The notes under the pieces are model-generated. The model was not told the origin of the DNA. It made no database searches and saw only the letters and a program-made list of their open reading frames with translations. A stretch of DNA of 64,000 bases from NCBI RefSeq assembly GCF_008728855.1, contig NZ_CP042906.1, positions 1,550,001-1,614,000 of the forward strand. Direction: 5' to 3'. Shown here one piece after another: positions 44,265 through 54,915 of the stretch; the stretch's first letter is position 1, and every line of letters begins with the position of its first letter. Origin of the DNA: Hypericibacter terrae. Its GTDB lineage: Bacteria > Pseudomonadota > Alphaproteobacteria > Dongiales > Dongiaceae. Made by a program: the position numbers and the translations under genes.

Positions 44265-44439
44265 CGTCGATCCCTCCGTAGTTCCGCTTTCGAACTCTCG
44301 CCAAAACTCCGGTCATTTGTGCCGTCGAGCGGGCAAAGTCAACGGGGGCCGGCGCGCGCCTCATTTTTGGCCGCAACCGGCGGCGAGGGCGATTAACCCG
44401 GCAGGGCGCGGGGATCTGGAGGCGGGGAGGAGGCGGCGA

Positions 44440-45615
44440 TCAACGCGACGGCGGCTGGCCCGCGGGCGGTGGCGGGTTGTCCGGCAAGCTGTCGGTGCCC
44501 TGGACCGGCCCGGGAGGCCGTTTCGGGCCGGGCTTGTTCAAGGCGCCGCCCGGCTGGAACCGCAGCTGGATGAAATGGCGGCCGACATACTCGTCCTCGG
44601 CCAGCATCTTGTCGACGTCGAGGTCGGCATAGGCCAGCACGCCCATCTTATCGAAAGCCGCCTGAATCTTGGGGCCCCAGAGCCCGATATATTTGATCGT
44701 CGGCACGACGCGGCGGAACAGCACGGCGCGGAACTCGCGCATCAGCTGCGATTGCTCGGCGATCTCCATGCAGAGCTTCTTGGGCAGGCCGACCGTGTCC
44801 CAAACCGTATCGGGCGCCAGCCGCTCGCGCATCAGCCAGCAGGCATCGACCAGGAATTCCTCGCGCTCGGCGCGCTCGGCATCGGAGAGCTGCGGATAAT
44901 ACTCCTTGAGCGCCAGCCGTCCGAAGGCGACATGGCGCGCCTCGTCCTGCATCACATAGGCGTTGATGGTCGCCGCGAGCTTGTTGAACGCCTGGTTGCG
45001 GATGCGCTGGAACGCCGCCAGCGCCAGGCCTTCGATCAGTACCTGCATGCCGAGATAGGTGAAGTCCCAGCGCGGGTCGTGGAACACGTTCTCGAGCAGC
45101 GACTTCAAGGGCGCGGTGATCGGGTAGGCCATGGCGAATTTTTCGCGCAGCAACCGGCCATAGACCTCGACATGGCGCGCCTCGTCGAAGACCTGCGTCG
45201 CCGCATAGAGCTTGGCGTCGAGATAGGGAACGAGCTGAACGACCTTGGAGGCGCAGACGAGCGCTCCCTGTTCGCCATGGAGGAACTGCGAGATCTGCCA
45301 GGTCTGGAGATGCCAGCGCAGCTCGATCTTCTTCTTCTGATCGAGCTTCTCCCAGACCGGCGAGCCGAAGATCGGCACGGTGTGATCGCCGATCTGCATC
45401 GGATTGTCGGGATGCAGCTCCTGGCGCCAGTCGATGCGCTCGGACGCATTCCACTGCTGGCGCTTGCCCTTCTCATAGAGACCGAGAAGTTCGCCCCGGC
45501 CGCCGTCATAGGCCCAATCGAGCGCAGTCTCAACCTCGCCCGGGACCTTCCAGTCCAGGCTGCCGATGTCGCCCACATAGTGGAAGGGCGGCCGCTTCTC
45601 GTCGTCCTTGCTCAC
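44440..45615 (-). CDS. Ferritin-like diiron protein of unknown function
   Basis: 391 residues, no signal peptide. Two DEARH motifs (FDEARHVEVYGRLL near residue 167 and MQDEARHVAFGRLAL near 238), with preceding glutamates such as LHGEQGALV and MQVLIEGLAL, form the four-helix diiron site seen in ribonucleotide-reductase-R2-like and N-oxygenase (AurF-like) proteins. The C-terminal 40 residues are Pro-rich and disordered. It could be an oxygenase or an iron-dependent oxidase acting on lipids or amines; the substrate is unknown. Confidence 0.85.
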   Translation of the reverse strand: MSKDDEKRPPFHYVGDIGSLDWKVPGEVETALDWAYDGGRGELLGLYEKGKRQQWNASERIDWRQELHPDNPMQIGDHTVPIFGSPVWEKLDQKKKIELRWHLQTWQISQFLHGEQGALVCASKVVQLVPYLDAKLYAATQVFDEARHVEVYGRLLREKFAMAYPITAPLKSLLENVFHDPRWDFTYLGMQVLIEGLALAAFQRIRNQAFNKLAATINAYVMQDEARHVAFGRLALKEYYPQLSDAERAEREEFLVDACWLMRERLAPDTVWDTVGLPKKLCMEIAEQSQLMREFRAVLFRRVVPTIKYIGLWGPKIQAAFDKMGVLAYADLDVDKMLAEDEYVGRHFIQLRFQPGGALNKPGPKRPPGPVQGTDSLPDNPPPPAGQPPSR

Positions 45616-46074
45616 GGGCGGTGAAGCTCTCCTTGGGGTCCCGGCGGGAATACCGGGCCGGGCTGTCGGGTGCTCAGGCTAGTGCCAACGGGTTAACGTT
45701 TCACCCGCGAAGACGCCCTGTTCTCTCAACGGCTTAGGAAAAAGGTCGCCCAAACTCAGGATCGCCCGCGAGGCTCGCCCGAGGCAAGGACCGAACTGTC
45801 GCGGGCATCATCGCACAAACTTGCGATCAACCCCTCCCTCTACCCCCTCCCGCAAGGGGAGGGGGCGTGTTGATTTTCAAATTTCGCCCCCTCCCCCGAC
45901 GGCGAAGCCGTCGAGCGGGAGGGGGTAGGGGGAGGGCCTGCTTCAGGAAAGAGCAGTCAACTCGATTGTCGATCTCGGTCGAAGCTTCAATGTAGAGCGA
46001 AGCGATCATATCGAGTTAGGGGGTAGGGGGAGGGGTCGTGCACGAAAAGACGAGATGGTCGCGCAGCTCCGATC
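45616..46074. repeat. Gene-free gap with three GC-rich repeat copies
   Basis: 459 bases between the ferritin-like gene and glnE. Copies lie at 45831-45867 (CCCCTCCCTCTACCCCCTCCC-GCAA-GGGGAGGGGG), 45887-45936 (containing a nested GACGGC-GAA-GCCGTC hairpin) and 46016-46036. About 80 less GC-rich bases between copies two and three hold no visible gene. The ferritin-like gene promoter must lie near 45620-45720. Short open frames here are repeat shadows. Confidence 0.6.
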
Positions 46075-49032
46075 TCACGCGCGTCCCAGGAACCGCTCAT
46101 GGATCGCGGCGGCCGCCTCGCCGATCTCGGCCATGTAGGCCTTGAGGCTGGCGAAGTCGGAGGCTCTGCCGGCCGCGGCGATGGCGCGCTTGATGCCGTC
46201 GGGCAGCGCCGCTTCGTCGAATTCCTGGCCGATGGTGAGGCGGAGGAATCCCTGGAGCCGGCGCCAGAGGGCCAGGGCGTCGATGAGGGTCGCGGCGTCC
46301 GCGGCCGGCAGGACGCCCGCCCTCGCCAGCGCGGCCAGCGCGGCGCCGGTATTCGCATGGATCACCTCGGGATGCGCCGGCGCATGGCGAAGCTCGAGAT
46401 ACTGGGCCAGGAACTCGATATCGACGAGCCCGCCGCGGCGATATTTGATGTCCCACTCGCGGTCGGCCGGAAACTGCTGGGCGACGCGGCGGCGCATATC
46501 GGCGATGTCGGCATGCAGCTTCTGGGTGTCGCGCGGCCGCGACAGGAGTTGGCGCAGGCTGGCCTCGATCTCGGCGACGAAGCTGGGCTCGCCCAGGATC
46601 ACGCGCGCGCGCGTCAACGCCATATGTTCCCAGGTCCAGGCATCGACGCTCTGATAGCGCAGGAAGCCGTCGAGGCTGGACGCGATCGGGCCCGAATTGC
46701 CCGAGGGCCGGAGCCGCATATCGACCTCGAACAGCTTGCCCTCGGAGGTCGGGGCATTCAGGGCCGCGATATGGCGCTGCGCCAGGCGCGCATAATAGTG
46801 GATCGGCGCCAGCGGCTTCGGCCCGTTGGAATGGGGCGGGTTCGCCTCCTGATCGGCCGGCAGATCGTAGATGAAGACGAGGTCGAGGTCGGAGGTGACC
46901 GACATCTCGCGCCCGCCGAGCTTGCCCAGTGCCACGGTCGCAAGGCCGCGGCCCGGGAGCTTGCCGTGCTGATGCTCGAACTCGGCCTCGACATGGGGCG
47001 TGAGGCCTCCGATCGCGACCTCGGCGATGTCGCTCAGGGTCTCGCCGGCGGGACCGCCGTCGAGGTGATGGCGCAGCACGAGGAGGCCCGCCTGGAATTG
47101 GCGGTCCTTGGCCCAGCGCCGCGCGATGTCGAGCCGGTCCTGGAAGTCGTTGCCCTGTTCCAGCGCATGGTGGAACTCGGCGGCGAGATCGGCCTTGGGC
47201 GGCGGCGGTTTGAAGAAGTCGCGGCTCAGCACCGCGTCGAGCAGGGCGGGCCGCTGGCCCAACCGCTCGGCCAGTAGCGGCGCGCCGCCCATGATCTCGG
47301 CCATCAGCTTCAGCAGCTCCGGATTGGCATGGAGCAGCGAGAAGAGCTGCACGCCGGCCGGCAGGCCCGAGAGAAAGGTATCGAAGCGGGTGAAGGCCGC
47401 GTCGGGCTGGGGCGTGTGGGCGAGTGCCGTCAGCAGGGCCGGCATAAGCTCTGTCAGCAGCTCGCGGGCGCGCGTGCTGCGCGTGGCGCGGTAGCGGCCG
47501 GTATGCCAGGCACGGATCACGGTCGCGATCGAGGCGCCGTCGGCATAGCCCATCTCGCCCAGCGTGCCCACGGTGTCGGGATCGTTCTTGGAGCCGGTGA
47601 AGACCAGATTGCCGGGGCCCGCCAGCGACGGTGCCTCTTCGAACAGCTCGGCGTAATGGTCTTCGACCGCGCCCAGATGATGCAGGAGCCGCTCGCGGAA
47701 CGCGTCGAGCGAGGGCTCGCCGAGAAAGGCAGCGAAACCCTCGAGCTCCGGGCCCTCCGGCGGCAGGGTCTGGGTCTGGCGGTCGTCGATCATCTGCAGG
47801 CGGTGCTCGACCTCGCGCAGATAGCGATAGGCGTCGATCATCGCATCGGCGACCTCGGGCTTGACCCGGCCCGCCGCCACCAGCGCGCGAATGGTCGGAC
47901 AGGTCGCCGGCGAGCGCAGCTCGGCATCGCGACCGCCCCAGATCAGCTGCTGGGTCTGGGCGAAGAATTCGACCTCGCGGATGCCGCCGCGGCCGAGCTT
48001 GATGTTGTGGCCGCCGACCGCCATGTCGCGGAAGCCCTTGACCGCGTGGATCTGGCGCTTGATCGAGTGGATGTCCTGGATCGCGGCGAAGTCGAGATGC
48101 TTGCGCCAGATGAAGGGCCGCAGCGCCTTGAGGAAATTCTGCCCGGCCTCGATGTCGCCGGCGACCGCCCGCGCCTTGATCATGGCGGCGCGTTCCCAGT
48201 TCTGTCCCATGCCCTCGTAATAGGTCTCGGCCGCCACCACCGAGAGCGCCAGCGGCGTCGAGCCCGGATCGGGACGCAGGCGCAGATCGGTGCGGAAGAC
48301 ATAGCCGACTTCGGTGCGCTCCTGGAGCATGCGCACCAGATCGCGGGCGATCCGCACGAAGCAGTCCTGGATCGAGCGCCGGCCGCGATAATCGATGCGC
48401 TCGCGGTCGAACAGCACGATCAGGTCGATGTCGCTCGAATAATTGAGCTCGTTGGCGCCGAGCTTGCCCATGCCCAGCACCACCAGGCCCGAGCGATGCT
48501 CGGGCAGCGCGGGATCGGGCAGAATCAGATCCCCCTGCAGGGCGGCGCGGCGCAGGAGATGGCGGGCGGCCAGGTTGATCGCGGTGTCGGCGAAGCGGCT
48601 GAGCGCGGCCGTGACGGTCTCGAGCACCCAGGCGCGGGTGAGGTCCGCAACCGCGACAAGCAAAGCCACCCGGCGGCGCGCGACGCGGAGCGCGCGCATA
48701 CAACGGCTGGTGTCCTCTTCGGTTCCCGCCTCGCGCTCCAAATCCGACAGCAATCTGTCAAGAACCCGATCGGGGCCTTCCGCCAAAATGCCACGAATCA
48801 CCTGCGGCTCGGCCAGGGCCAGCTCGCTGAGGAAGGGGCTGTGCAGGAAGAGAACGCCCAACAGCCTTCGGCCGCCGGGATCCGCCGCCAGATCGACCGC
48901 AAAGGCCTTGAGCTCGGGTTCGGTCAGGCCACGCGCCATTTCCAGCCACCGCTCGACGCCCTGGTTGGCGCGGGGACTGTCATGAATGCGGGGCAAGGCC
49001 GCAGGATCGAGGGGAGGGACAGAAAGAGGCAT
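46075..49032 (-). CDS. glnE: Glutamine synthetase adenylyltransferase/deadenylase
   Basis: 985 residues from the ATG at 49032 (MPLSVPPLDP). The frame extends to 49236 but overlaps the divergent gene. Two nucleotidyltransferase domains each have the GxGKLGxxE...SDLDL pattern: GMGKLGANELNYSSDIDLIVL in the N-terminal, deadenylating half and ALGKLGGREMSVTSDLDLVF in the C-terminal, adenylylating half. It controls glutamine synthetase activity in response to PII and glutamine. It is divergent from the AsmA-like gene with 74 bases between. Confidence 0.96.
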   Translation of the reverse strand: MPLSVPPLDPAALPRIHDSPRANQGVERWLEMARGLTEPELKAFAVDLAADPGGRRLLGVLFLHSPFLSELALAEPQVIRGILAEGPDRVLDRLLSDLEREAGTEEDTSRCMRALRVARRRVALLVAVADLTRAWVLETVTAALSRFADTAINLAARHLLRRAALQGDLILPDPALPEHRSGLVVLGMGKLGANELNYSSDIDLIVLFDRERIDYRGRRSIQDCFVRIARDLVRMLQERTEVGYVFRTDLRLRPDPGSTPLALSVVAAETYYEGMGQNWERAAMIKARAVAGDIEAGQNFLKALRPFIWRKHLDFAAIQDIHSIKRQIHAVKGFRDMAVGGHNIKLGRGGIREVEFFAQTQQLIWGGRDAELRSPATCPTIRALVAAGRVKPEVADAMIDAYRYLREVEHRLQMIDDRQTQTLPPEGPELEGFAAFLGEPSLDAFRERLLHHLGAVEDHYAELFEEAPSLAGPGNLVFTGSKNDPDTVGTLGEMGYADGASIATVIRAWHTGRYRATRSTRARELLTELMPALLTALAHTPQPDAAFTRFDTFLSGLPAGVQLFSLLHANPELLKLMAEIMGGAPLLAERLGQRPALLDAVLSRDFFKPPPPKADLAAEFHHALEQGNDFQDRLDIARRWAKDRQFQAGLLVLRHHLDGGPAGETLSDIAEVAIGGLTPHVEAEFEHQHGKLPGRGLATVALGKLGGREMSVTSDLDLVFIYDLPADQEANPPHSNGPKPLAPIHYYARLAQRHIAALNAPTSEGKLFEVDMRLRPSGNSGPIASSLDGFLRYQSVDAWTWEHMALTRARVILGEPSFVAEIEASLRQLLSRPRDTQKLHADIADMRRRVAQQFPADREWDIKYRRGGLVDIEFLAQYLELRHAPAHPEVIHANTGAALAALARAGVLPAADAATLIDALALWRRLQGFLRLTIGQEFDEAALPDGIKRAIAAAGRASDFASLKAYMAEIGEAAAAIHERFLGRA

Positions 49033-49106
49033 GGCGCCAGACGGTTCTTTCCCGCAGACTGCGGGAAATCTGCCCCAGGGGTCAAGCGCACGTCGCCAAT
49101 CGCATC

Positions 49107-52100
49107 GTGGTCCGTCATTCCGCGCGAATTCTTCTGGAGATATTGGCCGCTGTGGTCGCCGGCATCGTTCTTGTCGGCGCCATCGGTGCTTGGCGCTTGT
49201 CCCAGCCCGAACCGCTGCGCCTCTCTTTCCTGACACCTTACGTCGAACAGGCGCTGACGCTGCCTGAGCGCTCGGTGAATGTTGCCATCGACGATACGCT
49301 CATCACCTGGGCCGGCTGGGGGCGGACGATCGATCTCAGGGTTCGCGGCGTTCATATCCTCAACAATCGCGGCCGAGAGCTGGCGGTCCTGCCGGAGCTC
49401 TCCCTCACCCTCAGCGTCGAAGCGCTGCTCCGCGGGATCATCGCGCCGACCTCGATCGAGGTGCTCGATGCGCAGGTCACGCTGTTGCGCGATCAGAACG
49501 GTCATTTCCGCTTCGGGCGCGTGTTCGACATGTCGTCGGACGAGACCGCAGACAGCGCGGCCGACACGACCGAGGTCCCCGCGGGCGAAACGCCGGTCAT
49601 TCCCGAGGCGCTGGCCGCGTTCATGGCGGCACCCGACTACAGCAAGCCAACCGGCTATCTGCGACGCATCAGCATCGTCGATGCGAAGATGGTGCTGGTC
49701 GACCGCCGCAGCGGCCTGGTCTGGCATGCGCCGACCGCGAGCTTCAGCTTCGAGCGCCACCCCGACGGGCTCTCCGGCCATCTGCAGTTCCAGGTCCAGG
49801 AACTCGGGCGCCCGGCCCAGTTCGAGGGCGATCTGGTCTACGATTCCGGCAATCAGTCGGTCTCGATCGATGCAAGATTCTCCGGCGTCGATGCCGCCAG
49901 CCTCGGGCTGCTGCGTCCGGAATTGATGGTGCTGCAGGGTGCCGATTTCACCCTGGACGGCCGGGTCGGCACCGAGCTCGGGCTCGACGGTCAGCTCGAG
50001 CGCATCGATTTCGATATGGGCGGCGGGCCCGGCAGCCTGACCTTGCCCGACCAGTTGCCCGATCCGTTGCCGATCCGCAAGATCGCGGTCACCGGCAAGC
50101 TCGATGCGGGGCTCGACCGGCTGGTGATCGACCAGGCCCAGCTCGACCTGGGGACGCTCTCCAAGCCCGGACCCAGCATCACGGTGAAGGGCTCGGTCTC
50201 GGGACTCACCACCTATACGGCGCCCCGGACCGGCGCGATCCATGTCGCGGCCGATCTCAAGGCCGATGGGATCGCGGTGGCCGATCTCGGCCGCTATTGG
50301 CCCCAGGACACGGCGCCCAAACCGCGCAAATGGATCTTCGCCAATATCGATACCGGCGAGGTCAGCAATGTGAGCGCGACGCTGAGGCTGCGCCTGCTGG
50401 GCGGCGACCCCGACGCGATCGCGCTGGACAAGGTCGGCGGCACGCTCGCCGGCAAGGGCCTCACCATCCATTATCTCAAGCCGATGCCGCCGATCACCGA
50501 CGCGGCCGCGACCGGCAGCTTCACCGCCAACAGCTTCACCGGGATATTCAGCGCCGGGCATGTCGGCGGGATTCAGATCGACAGCGGCCGCATCGACATC
50601 GTCGATTTCAACAAGGACGTCCAGACGATCACGGTGGACGGCAATCTGCATGCCGCCATGACCGACGCGCTGGGGCTGCTCGACCATCCGCGGCTGGGAT
50701 ACATGAAGCGCCTGGGAATCGATCCCAAGACGGCGGTGGGCCAGACCAACGCCCATCTCAAGGTGGTCTTTCCCGCCGACAAGGATCTGGTTTTCGAGCA
50801 GGTCGATCTCAGCGCCGAGGCCAACCTCGTCGGTGCCGGCATCAAGCATGTGATGTTCGGCAAGGATCTCGATGACGGCAATCTGCAGCTGAAGCTGACC
50901 CGCAAGGCCATGGAGATCGAAGGCACCGGACGTTTCGCCGGAATTCCGGCCGCCATCCTGTGGAACCAGAACTTCGTCGCGGCCGACTTCGACACCAGGA
51001 TCAGGCTGCAGGGCACGGCGCAGGAGGAGGAGCGCAAGGCGCTCGGCGCCGATCTCGGCCCCTATGTCACCGGCCCGACGGCCTTCGACGTCACCTATAC
51101 GACCTTCGACGACGATTCCGCCGAGGTGTCCGCCAAGATCGATCTGACGCCCACAACCCTGTCTTTCGAATCCCTGGCCTGGAGCAAGGCGGCCGGCACG
51201 GCGGGCCAGGCCGAAGCGCTGCTGCTTTTGCCGAAGGGCCAGCCGCCGGTGCTGAAGAATTTCTCGGTCAGCGCGCCCGATCTTGCCGCCAATGGTCATG
51301 GGAGCCTGACCGATTCCTTCGGCGTCGGTCAGATGGCGTTCGATCGCGTGTCGCTGGGCAAGACCGATTTGACCGGCGTCAAGTTCGCTTTTGTGGAGGG
51401 ACGCCCGGAGGTTTCGGTCTCCGGCGGGATCCTGGACGTCGAGCCGCTGCTGACCGGCAAGATCACGCTCAAGCCTGAAGAGGCGGCGAATACATCCATG
51501 ACGAACCCGACCCGCCCCTTCAAGATCACGGCCGACAAGCTCGATGTCGTGATGCTGGCGCCGGGGCGGCAGGTCGAGAACGTTCATGTGGTCCTCGAGC
51601 ATGAGACGGAATATTGGCGGCAGATCGAGATCGACGGCATCCTGCCGGGTGGCGCGCCGCTGACGATGACCTATCTGCCGGTCGAGGGCGGCCGGCATCA
51701 TCTCGCGATCAAGTCGAACGATGCGGGATCCGCCTTGCGCGTCCTCGATATCTTCGACGATGTGAAGGGCGGCACGCTCAATGTGTATGGCGATTCCACC
51801 GATTCCGTACCGATGCGCCCGCTCACCGGCAAGGCGGAGATCCAGGATTTCCGGTTGATCAACCAGTCGGGCCTGGTGCGGCTGTTCTCGCTCACCGGCT
51901 TCATCGACGAGATGAGCGGCGACGGATTCCAGTTCGATCGCTTCGTGGCGGATTTCACCAAGACCGAAGGCCGCGTCGACGTGCCCCTGGCGCGCGCCCA
52001 CGGACCGTCGCTCGGCATGACCGCCACCGGTTACTTCGACCAGTCCGTCGACAAGATCGATATCAAGGGAACCATCATACCGGCCTATGCGATCAACAGC

Positions 52101-52340
52101 TTCCTCAGCAACATCCCCGTGATCGGCGACCTGCTGCAGGGCGGCAAGGGCAAGGGCCTCTTCGCGGCGACCTACACCGCCACCGGCAAGCTCTCGAAAC
52201 CCGACTTCTCGATCAATCCGCTGGCGGCACTGGCGCCCGGATTCCTCCGCGGCGTCTTCGACATCTTCGACAGCAACGGCCAGCCCCCGCCGCCGGCCAG
52301 CGCCATGCCCGAGCAGCCGCTGGGCGAGCAGAACCGGTAA
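49107..52340 (+). CDS. AsmA/YhdP-like membrane-anchored giant protein
   Basis: 1077 residues from a GTG at 49107. One N-terminal membrane helix (ILLEILAAVVAGIVLVGAIGAW, about 9-30) is followed by a very long periplasmic beta-rich part. Its C-terminal DUF3971/AsmA-like region has TGFIDEMSGDGFQFDRFVADF and TGYFDQSVDKIDIKGTIIPAYA. Such proteins (YhdP, TamB, AsmA) form hydrophobic grooves that carry phospholipids from inner to outer membrane. Its 3' end is 2 bases from the tyrS stop, with no space for a terminator. Confidence 0.92.
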   Translation: MVRHSARILLEILAAVVAGIVLVGAIGAWRLSQPEPLRLSFLTPYVEQALTLPERSVNVAIDDTLITWAGWGRTIDLRVRGVHILNNRGRELAVLPELSLTLSVEALLRGIIAPTSIEVLDAQVTLLRDQNGHFRFGRVFDMSSDETADSAADTTEVPAGETPVIPEALAAFMAAPDYSKPTGYLRRISIVDAKMVLVDRRSGLVWHAPTASFSFERHPDGLSGHLQFQVQELGRPAQFEGDLVYDSGNQSVSIDARFSGVDAASLGLLRPELMVLQGADFTLDGRVGTELGLDGQLERIDFDMGGGPGSLTLPDQLPDPLPIRKIAVTGKLDAGLDRLVIDQAQLDLGTLSKPGPSITVKGSVSGLTTYTAPRTGAIHVAADLKADGIAVADLGRYWPQDTAPKPRKWIFANIDTGEVSNVSATLRLRLLGGDPDAIALDKVGGTLAGKGLTIHYLKPMPPITDAAATGSFTANSFTGIFSAGHVGGIQIDSGRIDIVDFNKDVQTITVDGNLHAAMTDALGLLDHPRLGYMKRLGIDPKTAVGQTNAHLKVVFPADKDLVFEQVDLSAEANLVGAGIKHVMFGKDLDDGNLQLKLTRKAMEIEGTGRFAGIPAAILWNQNFVAADFDTRIRLQGTAQEEERKALGADLGPYVTGPTAFDVTYTTFDDDSAEVSAKIDLTPTTLSFESLAWSKAAGTAGQAEALLLLPKGQPPVLKNFSVSAPDLAANGHGSLTDSFGVGQMAFDRVSLGKTDLTGVKFAFVEGRPEVSVSGGILDVEPLLTGKITLKPEEAANTSMTNPTRPFKITADKLDVVMLAPGRQVENVHVVLEHETEYWRQIEIDGILPGGAPLTMTYLPVEGGRHHLAIKSNDAGSALRVLDIFDDVKGGTLNVYGDSTDSVPMRPLTGKAEIQDFRLINQSGLVRLFSLTGFIDEMSGDGFQFDRFVADFTKTEGRVDVPLARAHGPSLGMTATGYFDQSVDKIDIKGTIIPAYAINSFLSNIPVIGDLLQGGKGKGLFAATYTATGKLSKPDFSINPLAALAPGFLRGVFDIFDSNGQPPPPASAMPEQPLGEQNR

Positions 52341-52342
52341 CG

Positions 52343-53596
52343 CTAGCTCGGCCGCACCAGCGCGTGGCGCTTCTTGCCGGCGGAGAGCTTGATATAGCCG
52401 TCGCCGGTCAGGTCCTTGATCGTGATGCGCTGGTTCTCGTCGGCGAGGGTGGCATCGTTGAGGCGCCCGCCGCTGCCCTTGATCAGGCGGCGCGCTTCGC
52501 CGTTCGAAGCGGCGAGGCCGGCGCGGCGGAAGAGATCGAAAGCGGCGATGCCCTGCTCGAGTTCGCCGCGCGCCACGTCGATGACCGGCAGCTCGTCGCC
52601 GATACCGCCCTGCTCGAAGGTGCGCCGCGCCGTCTCGGCCGCCGCTTCCGCGGCCGCGCGGCTGTGGGCCAGCGCCGTCGCTTCGGTCGCGAGCACGATC
52701 TTCGCCTGGTTGATCTCGGCGCCCTGGAGCGTCTCGAGCCTGGCGATCTCGGGCAAGGGCAGATCGGTGAAGAGCCTCAGGAACCGGCCGACATCGGCGT
52801 CCTCGGTGTTGCGCCAATATTGCCAATAGTCGTAGGCGGCGAGACGGTCCTCGTTGAGCCAGACGGCACCGGACGCGGTCTTGCCCATCTTGGCGCCGGA
52901 GGCGGTGGTGATCAGCGGCGTGGTGAGGCCGAACAGCTCGCGGTCGTCCGCGCGCCGGCCCAGCTCCACGCCGTTGACGATGTTGCCCCACTGATCCGAG
53001 CCGCCCATCTGCAGCCGGCAGCCATGACGGCGCGACAGCTCCAGGAAGTCATAGGCCTGGAGCACCATGTAGTTGAACTCGATGAAGGAGAGCGGCTGCT
53101 CGCGCTCGAGCCGGAGCTTCACGGAATCGAAGCTCAGCATGCGATTGACCGAGAAGTAGCGGCCATAGTCGCGCAGGAACGACATGTAGTTGAGATTGTC
53201 GAGCCAGTCGGCATTGTCGACCATGATCGCATCGGTCGCGCCCTGGCCGAAGCGCAGGAAGCTGTCGAAGCAGCGCTGGATGCTGGCCTTGTTGGCGGCG
53301 ATATCCGCCTCGCTCAGCATCGGGCGGACCTCGGTGCGGAAGGACGGATCGCCCACCTTGGTGGTGCCGCCGCCCATCAGCACGATCGGCTTGTGGCCGG
53401 TGCGCTGCATCAGCCGCAGCAGCATGATGCTGACGAGGCTGCCGACATGGAGGCTCGACGCCGTCAGGTCGAAGCCGATATAGGCGATGAGGCGGCCCTT
53501 CGACGCCAGCGCGTCCAGCGCGTCGAGATCCGTGCATTGATGCATGAATCCGCGCGCGATCGCTTCGCGTAGGAAATCGGATTTGGGCTCGGCCAT
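52343..53596 (-). CDS. tyrS: Tyrosyl-tRNA synthetase
   Basis: 417 residues from the ATG at 53596 ([11 protein letters not shown]). Class I synthetase: [15 protein letters not shown] carries the HIGH-like motif, [14 protein letters not shown] the tyrosine-specific site, and KMGKT the KMSKS-like loop. The C-terminal S4 RNA-binding domain ends in [15 protein letters not shown]. It charges tRNA-Tyr. The upstream in-frame continuation to 54856 is a shadow of anmK. Confidence 0.98.
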   Translation of the reverse strand: MAEPKSDFLREAIARGFMHQCTDLDALDALASKGRLIAYIGFDLTASSLHVGSLVSIMLLRLMQRTGHKPIVLMGGGTTKVGDPSFRTEVRPMLSEADIAANKASIQRCFDSFLRFGQGATDAIMVDNADWLDNLNYMSFLRDYGRYFSVNRMLSFDSVKLRLEREQPLSFIEFNYMVLQAYDFLELSRRHGCRLQMGGSDQWGNIVNGVELGRRADDRELFGLTTPLITTASGAKMGKTASGAVWLNEDRLAAYDYWQYWRNTEDADVGRFLRLFTDLPLPEIARLETLQGAEINQAKIVLATEATALAHSRAAAEAAAETARRTFEQGGIGDELPVIDVARGELEQGIAAFDLFRRAGLAASNGEARRLIKGSGGRLNDATLADENQRITIKDLTGDGYIKLSAGKKRHALVRPS

Positions 53597-53752
53597 GGTC
53601 GGGTCCGTCGCAGGAGCGGGAAGTCCCGGTCCATCAAGGCGCCGGGGCTTGTCAGAGTGGGGCGCCCATGTAACACAGATTGCCCCGGACCGACAATTCC
53701 TGGCGGCCCGGCTGCGATCTCTTAACCAGGCCCCGCGTAAAGTCGTTCCCGC

Positions 53753-54853
53753 ATGTCTCCAGACCCCAGCCTTCTGGCCCTCGGCCTCATGAGCGGCACG
53801 TCCTGCGACGGCGTCGGTGTCGCGCTGATCGAGACCGACGGCCAGCGCCAGGTGCGCCCGGTGGCGGCCTTGACCCAGCCTTATCCCGACGCTTTCCGCA
53901 CGCGGCTGCGCGGCGTCCTCGGCGATCCGGCGAAGGGCCAGGCGATCGCGGCCGAGCTCACCGACCGCCATGCCGACGCGATCCGGGCGCTGCTGCGCGA
54001 GACGGGTCTTTCGCCCGACCAGGTGCGGGTCGCGGGCTTTCACGGCCAGACGATCCTTCATGCGCCGGAGCGCCGCTATACGCTGCAGGTGGGCGACGGC
54101 GCCCGGCTCGCCCGCGACAGCGGCATCGATGTGGTTTCGGATTTCCGCAGCGACGATGTCGCCGCCGGGGGCGAGGGCGCGCCCTTCGCGCCGCTGTTCC
54201 ATTGGGCGCTCGCGGCGGCCCTGCCGCGTCCCCTGGGTGTGCTCAATCTGGGCGGCGTCGGCAATGCGACCTGGATCGGCGAGGACAGGAAGGGCGAAGC
54301 CTATCTGCTGGCCTTCGACACCGGGCCCGGGAACGGACTGCTCGACGATTGGGCCTTCAAGACCACGGGCCAGCATTTTGATCGCAACGGCGCGCTGGCG
54401 CGCCAGGGCAAGGTCGATCGCGCGGTGCTGGCGACCTTGATGGCCAACCCCTATTTCGGCCGGCCGGCGCCCAAGTCGCTCGACCGCGAGCATTTCAATG
54501 CGACGGCGCGTGCGGCCCTGGCGCCGCTTTCGCCCGGCGACGGCGCCGCCACCCTGGTGGCCTTTACCGTCGAAGCAGTCGCCCGCGGCCAGGACCTGTT
54601 TCCAGCGCCCGTCCTTCGCTGGATCGTCACCGGCGGCGGCCGCCACAATCCCGTGGTGATGGAGGCGCTGCGCCGTCGCCTGGGCGTGCCCGTCGACGCG
54701 GTCGAGACGGTGGGCTGGGACGGCGATCATCTGGAGGCGCAGGCCTTCGCCTATCTCGCGGTGCGCTCGCTCAAGGGCCTGCCTTTGAGCCTGCCCTCGA
54801 CCACGGGCGTGCCGCGGCCGATGACCGGCGGCCGGCTGGACCGTCACCCCTAG
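53753..54853 (+). CDS. anmK: 1,6-anhydro-N-acetylmuramic acid kinase
   Basis: 366 residues. Opens and phosphorylates 1,6-anhydro-MurNAc in peptidoglycan recycling. Visible are [17 protein letters not shown] (phosphate loop), [23 protein letters not shown] and [13 protein letters not shown]. It is divergent from tyrS and terminates at the hairpin 54861-54888. Confidence 0.96.
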   Translation: MSPDPSLLALGLMSGTSCDGVGVALIETDGQRQVRPVAALTQPYPDAFRTRLRGVLGDPAKGQAIAAELTDRHADAIRALLRETGLSPDQVRVAGFHGQTILHAPERRYTLQVGDGARLARDSGIDVVSDFRSDDVAAGGEGAPFAPLFHWALAAALPRPLGVLNLGGVGNATWIGEDRKGEAYLLAFDTGPGNGLLDDWAFKTTGQHFDRNGALARQGKVDRAVLATLMANPYFGRPAPKSLDREHFNATARAALAPLSPGDGAATLVAFTVEAVARGQDLFPAPVLRWIVTGGGRHNPVVMEALRRRLGVPVDAVETVGWDGDHLEAQAFAYLAVRSLKGLPLSLPSTTGVPRPMTGGRLDRHP

Positions 54854-54860
54854 CAACGAA

Positions 54861-54888
54861 AAAGGGCCCGCCTGCCGGCGAGCCCTTT
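54861..54888. terminator. Bidirectional rho-independent terminator
   Basis: AAAGGGC-CC-GCC / GGC-GA-GCCCTTT with loop TGCC, flanked by A-run on the left and TTTCT on the right. It lies between the convergent anmK and alpha/beta-hydrolase genes and can serve both. Confidence 0.85.
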
Positions 54889-54915
54889 CTCAGATCGGCT
54901 GAACCGATGCTGCGC

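Noticed and set aside
48924-52991. 1355-codon minus-strand frame spanning glnE end, AsmA-like gene and tyrS end
   Set aside because: Antisense shadow crossing three real genes; no start signal or domain.
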